Made by a program: the position numbers and the translations under genes
Part shown: positions 27,598-34,264 of the stretch, in pieces
Position numbering within the stretch: the first letter of the stretch is position 1
Layout of the letters: each line of letters begins with the position of its first letter
Notes under the pieces: generated by a model
The model's database searches: none
What the model was told of the DNA's origin: nothing
What the model saw: the letters and a program-made list of their open reading frames with translations, nothing else
NCBI GenBank assembly: GCA_038212305.1
Contig: JBBQUP010000001.1
Span: 1 to 64,000, forward strand
DNA length: 64,000 nucleotides
DNA from: JBBQUP01 sp038212305
GTDB taxonomy: Bacteria; Bacteroidota; Bacteroidia; Bacteroidales; Marinilabiliaceae
Reading direction: 5' to 3'

Positions 27598-28131
27598 ATG
27601 ATTTACAAATTCAGGATTATTTCAGGTGAAGCAGATGATTTCCTTCGAGAAATTGCCATCTCAGGTGATAAAACATTCTTAGAATTTCATCATGTCATAC
27701 AAACAAACCTTAATTACGATGAATCTCATTTAGCTTCGTTCTTTATTACTGATACTGAATGGCATAAAGAGAAAGAAATAACGCTTTTAGACATGTCAGT
27801 TGATTCATCCGAAGAAATTTTCGTAATGGAATCATCTATTATTGAAGATAATATTCAATCAAATAAGCAGCGTCTTTTGTATGTATTTGACTTATTCAAC
27901 GAACGCGCACTTTTCATTGAGGTATATAGTATCGACGAAGGCTCATCATCTGATCCCATTTTATTAAATTCCAAGGGCAACGCTCCTGTTCAGCTGGTTG
28001 ATGACTTTCAAATGGATGATTTGAATGATGACTTCGACGAGATGGATTCATATTTTGAAGCTGAAGAGGGATTTGATGAAGAATCTGATTTCGAAAACTT
28101 AAGCTATTTCGAACCCGACGATAATTACTAA
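27598..28131 (+). CDS. pRiA4b ORF-3-like (TnpR passenger type) domain protein
   Basis: A 177-residue protein beginning MIYKFRIISGEADDFLREI, followed by FLEFHHVIQTNLNYDESHLASF and FFITDTEWHKEKEI. This is the signature of the plasmid pRiA4b ORF-3-like family, here in the chromosomal Bacteroidota form. The second half is very acidic (FQMDDLNDDFDEMDSYFEAEE). Its biochemical role is not known. It ends 22 bases before miaA and probably shares its transcript, so it is a host gene rather than a transposon passenger. Confidence 0.8.
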   Translation: MIYKFRIISGEADDFLREIAISGDKTFLEFHHVIQTNLNYDESHLASFFITDTEWHKEKEITLLDMSVDSSEEIFVMESSIIEDNIQSNKQRLLYVFDLFNERALFIEVYSIDEGSSSDPILLNSKGNAPVQLVDDFQMDDLNDDFDEMDSYFEAEEGFDEESDFENLSYFEPDDNY

Positions 28132-28153
28132 CCCTATATTTCTCCTTTATTCA

Positions 28154-29077
28154 TTGAACACTCCCACATTAATTGTCATATTAGGACCAACTGGCATAGG
28201 CAAAACGAGCTGTGCTATTGAGTTAGCCAAACATTTTCGCTCTCCTATCATTTCTGGTGATTCTCGTCAGATATTTAAAGAACTCAAAATAGGAACAGCA
28301 GTTCCATCTCAAGAACAACTGAACGCAGTTAAACACTATTTAATTGGCACACAGTCAATTACCCAATACTACAGTGCTTATGAGTTTGAACAAGATGTTT
28401 TAAAACTTACACAAGAACTTTTTCAACAGCACAACCCTTTGATTTTAGCAGGTGGCTCCATGATGTACATAGATGCTGCTTGCAAAGGCATCGATGAATT
28501 ACCCACCATTGACGCTGAACTTCGCGACGATCTTTTTGAACAGTACGAAAAGGAACGCATTGAGCCATTCCGACGGATGCTCAAACAAATGGATGCTGTT
28601 TATTACGATCAGGTGGATCTAAAAAACCACAAACGCGTGATTCATGCCGTGGAAGTTTGCATGATGACTGGTGTTCCATACAGCTCACTTCGAAAAAACA
28701 AAGCCACTGAACGGCCTTTCAACCTTCTAAAAATTGGGCTAAACACCTCACGCGAGAAATTATATAAAAAAATCAACCTTCGTGTCGACCAGATGATTTC
28801 TGATGGTTTGTTAGATGAAGCACGCCTTTTTCATCCTCAGAAACATCTAAACAGTCTAAATACAGTTGGATACAAAGAACTTTTTGACTATTTAGACAAT
28901 AAACTCACGTTAAACGAAGCCATCGAACTCATCAAACGAAATTCGCGACGTTATGCGAAACGACAAATAGCATGGTTTAATAAAGACAAAGAAACTATTT
29001 GGTTCGAACCACTTGATATTGAAAATATTATTAGATTTGTAGAACAAACTTTAAAGACACAGAAAAGGCCGGTATAA
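28154..29077 (+). CDS. miaA: tRNA dimethylallyltransferase
   Basis: It adds a dimethylallyl group to A37 of tRNAs that read codons starting with U. 307 residues, normal length. P-loop GPTGIGKTS at 10-18, SGDSRQIFKELKIGTA (substrate and active-site region), LAGGSMMYIDAACKG, and C-terminal TVGYKELFDYLD with RRYAKRQIAWFNKD. It follows the pRiA4b ORF-3-like gene. A strong hairpin terminator starts within its last codons. Confidence 0.96.
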   Translation: MNTPTLIVILGPTGIGKTSCAIELAKHFRSPIISGDSRQIFKELKIGTAVPSQEQLNAVKHYLIGTQSITQYYSAYEFEQDVLKLTQELFQQHNPLILAGGSMMYIDAACKGIDELPTIDAELRDDLFEQYEKERIEPFRRMLKQMDAVYYDQVDLKNHKRVIHAVEVCMMTGVPYSSLRKNKATERPFNLLKIGLNTSREKLYKKINLRVDQMISDGLLDEARLFHPQKHLNSLNTVGYKELFDYLDNKLTLNEAIELIKRNSRRYAKRQIAWFNKDKETIWFEPLDIENIIRFVEQTLKTQKRPV

Positions 29078-29129
29078 TATCACCTTATCGTGGTTTACAA
29101 ACTTTCTAAATCGTACCGGCCTTTTTTTT
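29063..29129 (+). terminator. Terminator of miaA
   Basis: AAAAGGCCGGTA (29063-29074) pairs perfectly with TACCGGCCTTTT (29114-29125), followed by a T run. The loop is 39 bases. The left arm includes the last codons of miaA, and the Nudix gene starts 6 bases after the T run. Confidence 0.8.
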
Positions 29130-29134
29130 ACTAT

Positions 29135-29593
29135 ATGGGAACATTCAATATTCGTGTGTACGGTATTTTCATAAACTCTCAAAACCAACTACTGGTAACC
29201 GATGAGATGGCTTTGGATGTGAAAATGACAAAATTCCCAGGTGGTGGATTGGAGTACGGCGAAGGCTTAAGCGATTGCCTCCGAAGAGAAATTCGTGAAG
29301 AGATGAATTGCGAAATTGAAAAACCTCAGCATTTTTACACTACCGACTATTTTCAGCCTGCATTGTTTTTTGAAAACACCCAACTTATCAGTGTGTATTA
29401 CCTGATCTCGTTACCAGACTTATCGCACTTACCTTTTGTAACGCAACCATTCGAAAACATATCCAAAAATGGCGATATCGTTTTTCGTTGGATTAACCTA
29501 TGCGACTTATCTGCAGCTGAGCAGTTAACTTTTCCAATCGACCAATTAGTAGGAGAAAAACTTTGCAAGAAAACTACATACTGTATTGAATAA
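29135..29593 (+). CDS. Nudix hydrolase family protein
   Basis: Start at ATG 29135 (MGTFNIRVYGIFINSQNQ). The earlier ATG at 29090 would put the miaA terminator in the coding sequence. 152 residues. The Nudix box reads GGLEYGEGLSDCLRREIREE then MNCEI: Gly-x5-Glu-x7-Arg-Glu-Ile-x-Glu-Glu are all kept, but the usual final Gly is Asn. Nudix enzymes hydrolyse nucleoside diphosphates linked to other groups; the substrate cannot be told. It lies so close to the terminator that it must depend on readthrough or on a promoter inside miaA. Confidence 0.82.
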   Translation: MGTFNIRVYGIFINSQNQLLVTDEMALDVKMTKFPGGGLEYGEGLSDCLRREIREEMNCEIEKPQHFYTTDYFQPALFFENTQLISVYYLISLPDLSHLPFVTQPFENISKNGDIVFRWINLCDLSAAEQLTFPIDQLVGEKLCKKTTYCIE

Positions 29594-29642
29594 CTCCTTG
29601 CTAATCAAGCACTGCTCCAACAAGCACAATAGTGTTTAACTA

Positions 29643-29952
29643 GGGTCTGCTGAAAAAGTATTATTTCATTCTATTACAATTAAATAACTTGATTTTTATA
29701 GATGCCAAATGCAAGGGAGAAGAGAAAATATTACATAACCCCTTGACTTATTAAATTTTAAATTCCCCGTCAGGAATTAATATCAATAGAGAATTAATGC
29801 TGAGATAATTAGTTCCCCGTAGGGGATTAACCTAAATGCAAGAATGTTAATGCCCTACGGGCAAAATAGTCAATCGTACATGATTCTCAATTGATCTTAA
29901 TTCCCTACGGGAAAATTAGAAAATAAAGCGGCTTAAGTTTTTCTGAAGCCCC
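29643..29952. mobile_element. MITE-like non-coding element
   Basis: A 310-bp segment with no gene. Its ends GGGTCTGCTGAAAAAGT and GGGGCTTCAGAAAAACT (inverse of the right end) match at 13 of 17 places. It is flanked on both sides by TAACTA (29637-29642 and 29953-29958), a likely 6-bp target duplication. The inside holds four small palindromes with a CCC-GTA-GGG or CCC-TAC-GGG core, at about 29761, 29814, 29852 and 29901. It probably moves with a transposase encoded elsewhere. Confidence 0.7.
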
Positions 29953-30024
29953 TAACTAATCCTCTCCGAGAAGACGTGCACAAGTTATTGCACTTTAAAT
30001 CAATGCTATCTAAAACATCAAGTA

Positions 30025-30170
30025 TTATACATCCAATTCTATATCGTAACTTACGGCAGCCATATCCGACGCAACCATGGCCAAAACATTGGCTTTTAGA
30101 ACATATTTATTGTTTTCACGAATAGTTCGGAGAGATTTATTACTACTTTTGTTCGATTTTAAATAATTAT
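30025..30170 (-). pseudogene. Possible C-terminal gene fragment, unrecognised
   Basis: The minus strand has an open stretch without a start codon that reads LRTIRENNKYVLKANVLAMV then ASDMAAVSYDIELDV and a stop at 30025. Its composition looks like real protein rather than noise, but I do not recognise the family. It could be the tail of a gene lost when the MITE region was rearranged. The rest of 29594-30185 outside the MITE is empty. Confidence 0.3.
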
Positions 30171-30185
30171 TTTACGTATAGTAAT

Positions 30186-31130
30186 ATGACAAAACATAGT
30201 ACACCTCCAATATTATTCTTAATATTTAATCGACCTGACACAACATTTGAAGTTTTTAATTCTATTAAAAAGGCAAAACCCAAACAGCTTTTTATAGCTT
30301 CTGATGGACCAAGAAATAATAAGCTTGGAGAGAAAGAAATCGTAGTCGATTTAAGGGAGAAGATTATATCTAAAATAGATTGGCCTTGTGAAGTTAAAAC
30401 TTTATTTAAAGAAGAGAATTTAGGGTGTGGGAAATCTGTGAGTAGCGCAATATCATGGTTTTTTAGTAATGTAACTGAAGGCGTAATTATTGAAGACGAT
30501 TGTGTTCCTAATCAGGATTTTTATCCTTATATGTCCGAATTATTGAATAAATATAGAGATGATAAATCTGTAAAATTTATAGGGGGATCAAATTTTCAAA
30601 ACGGGAACCAACGAGGAGATGGATCTTATTATTTTTCAAAATATTGTCATGTTTGGGGTTGGGGTACATGGAAAGAAGTTTGGGAGCAGTATAAATATGA
30701 CCTGTCAAATGTTAGTGAAGAAGAATTGTCGAAAATACTTAAAGATTGTTTTAAGGATTTAAGTATGTATAATAATTGGCATCGCATCTTTAAAAAGATG
30801 ATTACAGAACCTATAGATACATGGGATTATCAATTAGATTATTCAATATGGAAGAATAATGGAGTTTCTATCATTCCTAATGTAAACTTAGTATCGAATA
30901 TTGGGTTTGGAGAGGATGCTACTCACACAAAAAATAAATACTCAGTATACGCAAATCATAACACAGGGTCTATACTTCCTATTGTGCATCCATCCGTCAG
31001 TATTTCACATGATTATCAGGCTGATGAATATTTCTTTTTTAATTTCGAGAAACGTTCATTAGCAAAACGAACTCTTTTTAAAATATCGCTGTATACTAAT
31101 AAGATTCTTTATTCGCTAAGAAATTCCTGA
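30186..31130 (+). CDS. Glycosyltransferase-like nucleotide-sugar protein (GT-A fold)
   Basis: 314 residues. The start ILFLIFNRPDTTFEVFNSIK, then LFIASDGPRN and NLGCGKSVSSAISWFF, and the acidic metal site IIEDDCVPNQDFYPYMSEL, match the HlpA-like group of GT-A glycosyltransferases that act in surface-glycan synthesis. YFSKYCHVWGWGTWK is also typical. No membrane segment is visible, so it is likely cytoplasmic. It stands alone after the MITE and is more AT-rich than its neighbours, which hints at transfer. The acceptor sugar is unknown. Confidence 0.82.
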   Translation: MTKHSTPPILFLIFNRPDTTFEVFNSIKKAKPKQLFIASDGPRNNKLGEKEIVVDLREKIISKIDWPCEVKTLFKEENLGCGKSVSSAISWFFSNVTEGVIIEDDCVPNQDFYPYMSELLNKYRDDKSVKFIGGSNFQNGNQRGDGSYYFSKYCHVWGWGTWKEVWEQYKYDLSNVSEEELSKILKDCFKDLSMYNNWHRIFKKMITEPIDTWDYQLDYSIWKNNGVSIIPNVNLVSNIGFGEDATHTKNKYSVYANHNTGSILPIVHPSVSISHDYQADEYFFFNFEKRSLAKRTLFKISLYTNKILYSLRNS

Positions 31131-31265
31131 TTTGCTTTAAAAAAATTAGGATGGACAGATACGGAGTAGTAATGGTATTCTCTCTGTTCTTTTACCGTTT
31201 TCCATTATTACACGAACATTTTCTTTTAGTACTATTATTCGTTGTATGTATTTTCAGCAACTTTA

Positions 31266-32213
31266 TTAAATCTTTTTTTGAATTTGATAGGTATTTCGCT
31301 CAGTTCCATTTCGCGAAATAAGCTCGCCTAAAAAGCCAGCTAAAAAAAGCTGAGTTCCAATAATCATGCTAGTTAACGCAATATAAAAATAGGGAGTACT
31401 TGTTACAAGCGGTGCAGTAATTCCATGTAAAATCACCCACCATTTTCGAGCGCCTAAAAATCCAGCTAAAACAAAGCCCACAAAAAACATTAGTGTGCCA
31501 AGACTGCCAAATAAATGCATGGGACGTTTGCCGTACTTGCTTATAAAATTAACAGATAAAAGATCTAAAAAACCTTTAATAAACCGTTCGAAACCAAACT
31601 TAGTAACCCCATATTTTCGCTCGCGGTGCAATACTATTTTTTCTCCAATACGATTAAATCCTTGTTGTTTGGCTAAAATTGGAATGTATCGATGCATCTC
31701 GCCATAAACTTCAACCGTTTTAATTACTTCATTACGATAGGCTTTTAAACCACAATTAAAATCGTTCAATTTTATGCCACTCACCCACCGTGCTGTTCTA
31801 TTAAACAATTTACTTGGAAGAGTTTTTCCTATTGGATCATGACGTTTACGTTTCCATCCCGAAACTAAATCATAATCTTCATTGACAATCATATCAACTA
31901 ACCCGGGAATTTCCTCAGGACTATCCTGCAAGTCAGCATCCATTGTAATTACAACATCGCCTTGAGCCATCTCAAATCCGCAATATAACGCAGCTGATTT
32001 CCCATAATTCCTCCTGAATTTGATGCCCCGAACATGCTTGTTTTCTGATGCTAATAATTCAATCACAGACCAGGACTTGTCAGTACTACCATCATCTATA
32101 AGAATGATTTCAAATTCCCATCCCAAAGGATTAATCACATTTGATATCCACGAAACTAATTCAGTTAAGGATTCATCCTCATTATACAAAGGCACTACTA
32201 CAGATAATTCCAT
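31266..32213 (-). CDS. GT2 family glycosyltransferase, DPM1/ArnC-like
   Basis: 315 residues. N-terminal GT2 domain: MELSVVVPLYNEDESLTELV, LIDDGSTDKSW, ITMDADLQDSPEEIPGLV (the DXD metal site) and FNCGLKAYRNEVI. Two membrane segments follow near the C-terminus (LFGSLGTLMFFVGFVLAGF and YFYIALTSMIIGTQLFLAGF). This arrangement fits enzymes that move a sugar or amino-sugar to a polyprenyl phosphate at the inner membrane. It is a single gene, not next to the polysaccharide locus. Confidence 0.9.
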   Translation of the reverse strand: MELSVVVPLYNEDESLTELVSWISNVINPLGWEFEIILIDDGSTDKSWSVIELLASENKHVRGIKFRRNYGKSAALYCGFEMAQGDVVITMDADLQDSPEEIPGLVDMIVNEDYDLVSGWKRKRHDPIGKTLPSKLFNRTARWVSGIKLNDFNCGLKAYRNEVIKTVEVYGEMHRYIPILAKQQGFNRIGEKIVLHRERKYGVTKFGFERFIKGFLDLLSVNFISKYGKRPMHLFGSLGTLMFFVGFVLAGFLGARKWWVILHGITAPLVTSTPYFYIALTSMIIGTQLFLAGFLGELISRNGTERNTYQIQKKI

Positions 32214-32261
32214 CCAATAAATATTAAAAAAAGATCGTTAAACTAAGTAACTGTTTAATTT

Positions 32262-32425
32262 AAATGAATACAGAGATAGAATGAATAATAGATATTAGAC
32301 GGATAGATAGGATATTTTAAAAAATTCCATAGGATGAACATTCTATGGAATTTTTTATCTTCTCTCTCTTTCTATAATCTAAAAATCCAGACATCTTTAA
32401 ATTTAAACAGCTTCTATATTTTCAA
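32262..32425 (-). repeat. Second spacer repeat family, copy after the DUF4199 gene
   Basis: Plus-strand blocks TTTAAATGAATACAGAGATA, GAATAATAGATATTAGAC, GATATTTTA, GATGAACAT, TCTTTCTATAATCTAA and AAACAGCTTCTATATT match 23458-23612 in order. It includes a perfect 14-base hairpin listed separately. Confidence 0.5.
32319..32356. terminator. Bidirectional hairpin terminator after the DUF4199 gene
   Basis: AAAAAATTCCATAG (32319-32332) and CTATGGAATTTTTT (32343-32356) are perfect 14-base inverted copies with a 10-base loop and a U tract in either direction. It lies between the DUF4199 gene and the GT2 gene, both on the minus strand. Confidence 0.75.
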
Positions 32426-32455
32426 TTAAAGATCTTCCTTTTTTAGTTTTAAAAC

Positions 32456-33001
32456 TTACTCTTCAATATTGCTCATTATATTTTCAAATGCATCCCCCTT
32501 CTTCTTAAGAATTGCGGCTGCCACTAAAGAAATAAGTGCTCCAAAAATTAAAGAACTCAAAATGCCAGCTAAGAAAAGCACAAAAGGATTGTATATAATC
32601 CCCATCATGCCATCCATTTGAGACAATTGTGCTTCTGACATCCCCTTTTCAATTGCATTTTCATAATACATATCCTTCATCTTATCTAAAATCGAAGGAT
32701 CAATAAACTTCATGAAAATTAACTGGTAAAAAGAGCTAAACACCCCAGAAAACATACTAACCAACACCCCAATCTTAAATCCATCTCCAAACTCTAAAAA
32801 GCCACCATTTTCAAGGTCGCGGTAATTCTTAACTGAAATGCCTATTCCCAATATTAAGATTAAAAGACCCAAATTACTAGCGGCACTATTTAAAGAAATA
32901 CCAGCAAAATAAAGAACAACTGAATAAACAATGGATGCTAAACCAACATACAAACCGTATGTCATAGCAAATTTAATTGATGAAGTTTTTTTCTGTTCCA
33001 T
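32456..33001 (-). CDS. DUF4199 family membrane protein
   Basis: 181 residues with four predicted membrane helices: TYGLYVGLASIVYSVVLYF, LGLLILILGIGISVKNY, GVLVSMFSGVFSSFYQLIF and FVLFLAGILSSLIFGALISL. YRDLENGGFLEFGDGFKIG between helices two and three is typical of DUF4199, a Bacteroidota family of unknown function often found near DPM-like glycosyltransferases, as here. Transcription likely starts from a TATATTTG box at 33033-33040 upstream. Confidence 0.85.
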   Translation of the reverse strand: MEQKKTSSIKFAMTYGLYVGLASIVYSVVLYFAGISLNSAASNLGLLILILGIGISVKNYRDLENGGFLEFGDGFKIGVLVSMFSGVFSSFYQLIFMKFIDPSILDKMKDMYYENAIEKGMSEAQLSQMDGMMGIIYNPFVLFLAGILSSLIFGALISLVAAAILKKKGDAFENIMSNIEE

Positions 33002-33032
33002 AAAATAAGTTTTTCGTATTAGGTTAATTCAA

Positions 33033-33040
33033 CAAATATA
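33033..33040 (-). promoter_or_regulatory. -7 promoter box for the DUF4199 gene
   Basis: On the minus strand this reads TATATTTG, an exact TAnnTTTG match, 32 bases before the ATG. Confidence 0.55.
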
Positions 33041-33180
33041 ATTGATATGATTGAAATTACTATAAATATGATGTTTGGTTTTTAAATCAAATAAATTTAA
33101 GATTTTTTTTAGTTCAAAAATAATTGCATCTCAATCAGATAGCAACAATTAAAAATTACAAATGAAAAAAATACAACTCT

Positions 33181-33214
33181 TTGCTTGCAAGATAATAGAA
33201 AAGTCCTACTTTTG
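33181..33214 (+). promoter_or_regulatory. Promoter of SRP RNA and tRNA cluster
   Basis: A -33-type TTG at 33181-33183 and an exact -7 box TACTTTTG at 33207-33214, 23 bases apart. Transcription would start about 33221, just before the SRP RNA stem. Confidence 0.65.
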
Positions 33215-33225
33215 CATCCGCATAA

Positions 33226-33326
33226 ACGGGTAAGTCCTATACGACTAGCTCCTGTTGAATTCCCCCAGGGCTTGACGGCAGCAAGGGTAGACGGTCGTAG
33301 CGGTGCGATGTAGTAAGCTTACCCAC
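33226..33326 (+). ncRNA. ffs: Bacterial signal recognition particle RNA (small type)
   Basis: About 100 bases. GGGTAAG (33228-33234) pairs with CTTACCC (33318-33324). The inner part has GCTCCTGTTGAATTCCCCC, AGG and GACGGCAGCAAGGGTAGAC, the conserved apical SRP domain that binds Ffh. It guides membrane-protein synthesis with Ffh and FtsY. It is followed 3 bases later by a tRNA, so it is probably processed from a shared transcript. The exact ends are estimated. Confidence 0.85.
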
Positions 33327-33328
33327 CT

Positions 33329-33402
33329 GCCAGTGTAGCTCAGTTGGCCAGAGCAGCTGATTTGTAATCAGCGGGTCGGGGGTTCGAATCCCTCCACCGG
33401 CT
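33329..33402 (+). tRNA. tRNA-Thr (TGT)
   Basis: A 74-base cloverleaf. Anticodon stem GCTGA/TCAGC with loop TTTGTAA gives anticodon TGT. GGTTCGAATCC forms the T arm. The acceptor GCCAGTG/CACCGGC has one A-C mismatch at position four, also present in the second copy at 33553. CCA is not encoded. Confidence 0.95.
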
Positions 33403-33449
33403 CTTAGGTAATAACGATTACCATTAAGAGTTTTTAATGTTTTAAGCGA

Positions 33450-33532
33450 GGGGAGATACCAGAGTGGCCAAATGGGACTGACTGTAACTCAGTTGTCTTT
33501 CGACTTCGGAGGTTCGAATCCTCCTCTCCCCA
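33450..33532 (+). tRNA. tRNA-Tyr (GTA)
   Basis: An 83-base class II tRNA. Acceptor GGGGAGA/TCTCCCC, anticodon stem ACTGA/TCAGT with loop CTGTAAC gives GTA. The long variable arm of tRNA-Tyr is present, and GGTTCGAATCC forms the T arm. Confidence 0.95.
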
Positions 33533-33552
33533 CAAAAAATTATTGCCATTTT

Positions 33553-33626
33553 GCCAGTGTAGCTCAGTTGGCCAGAGCAGCTGATTTGTAATCAGCGGGT
33601 CGGGGGTTCGAATCCCTCCACCGGCT
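33553..33626 (+). tRNA. tRNA-Thr (TGT), second identical copy
   Basis: Identical over its whole 74 bases to the tRNA at 33329-33402, separated from it by the tRNA-Tyr gene. Anticodon TGT. Confidence 0.95.
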
Positions 33627-33633
33627 CAATTTT

Positions 33634-33706
33634 GCGGGAGTAGCTCAGTTGATAGAGCATCAGCCTTCCAAGCTGAGGGTCGAGGGTTTGAACCCCTTTT
33701 CCCGCT
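33634..33706 (+). tRNA. tRNA-Gly (TCC)
   Basis: A 73-base cloverleaf. Acceptor GCGGGAG/TTCCCGC (one G-T pair), anticodon arm CAGCCTTCCAAGCTG with anticodon TCC. It is the last gene of the SRP-tRNA transcript and is followed by a terminator. Confidence 0.95.
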
Positions 33707-33710
33707 CACT

Positions 33711-33742
33711 AAAAAAGCCACCTAGCTTGGGTGGCTTTTTTA
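33711..33742 (+). terminator. Terminator of the SRP RNA-tRNA transcript
   Basis: AAGCCACC (33715-33722) and GGTGGCTT (33730-33737) pair perfectly, with A and T runs on either side. It could also serve the minus-strand lipoprotein gene ending at 33762. Confidence 0.85.
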
Positions 33743-33761
33743 ATTTTGTAATTCGAGTAAT

Positions 33762-34184
33762 TTATCTTTCAAAATAGGTGTTTTCTAAATTAAGGTAATC
33801 AAAAACCAATTTTCTATCGGTAAGAGAATAAATATCCATTAAAAAAGAGGTGTGTCCTCCCCAAAAAACGACATTAACCAATATTGTTTTATCTTTTAAT
33901 CGCTGCCAAGTCCCGGCAAAATCACCATAACTAACGGGGGGAGTTCCGCACCATCCTTGATTTTTTCGTTCAACCAGAGTGCCATCTGAATTAAAGGAAA
34001 TACCGTAGGAATTATCAGGTAACTGTTGAGTCCTATACATCACTATTCTACCATCAACCGATCCACCTTGCTCCCATACTCCAATAATTAACTCATTTTG
34101 GTCAATTTGAATATCTGGTTCTTTGGTACAACTATATCCAAGGCAAACTATGGTAAAAACAAAAAACAGATGCTTTTTCATCAT
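33762..34184 (-). CDS. Small lipoprotein of unknown function
   Basis: Start taken at 34184 (MMKKHLFFVFTIVCLGYSC). LGYSC is a lipobox with the Cys at the mature N-terminus, so it is a membrane lipoprotein of about 120 residues. The mature part (ELIIGVWEQGGSVDGRIVMY, YGISFNSDGTLVERKNQGWC, GTWQRLKDKTILVNVVF) has the pattern of small lipocalin-like domains: an I-G-W strand near the start and repeated beta-strands. The ligand and role are unknown. It lies downstream of the S9 peptidase gene on the same strand. Confidence 0.7.
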   Translation of the reverse strand: MMKKHLFFVFTIVCLGYSCTKEPDIQIDQNELIIGVWEQGGSVDGRIVMYRTQQLPDNSYGISFNSDGTLVERKNQGWCGTPPVSYGDFAGTWQRLKDKTILVNVVFWGGHTSFLMDIYSLTDRKLVFDYLNLENTYFER

Positions 34185-34264
34185 TATTAAACAAATTGAT
34201 TGCAAATATTAAACAATTAAATGATGATGAAAAAGCATTAAAGGTTGCTTTGTTAACTATTGTA

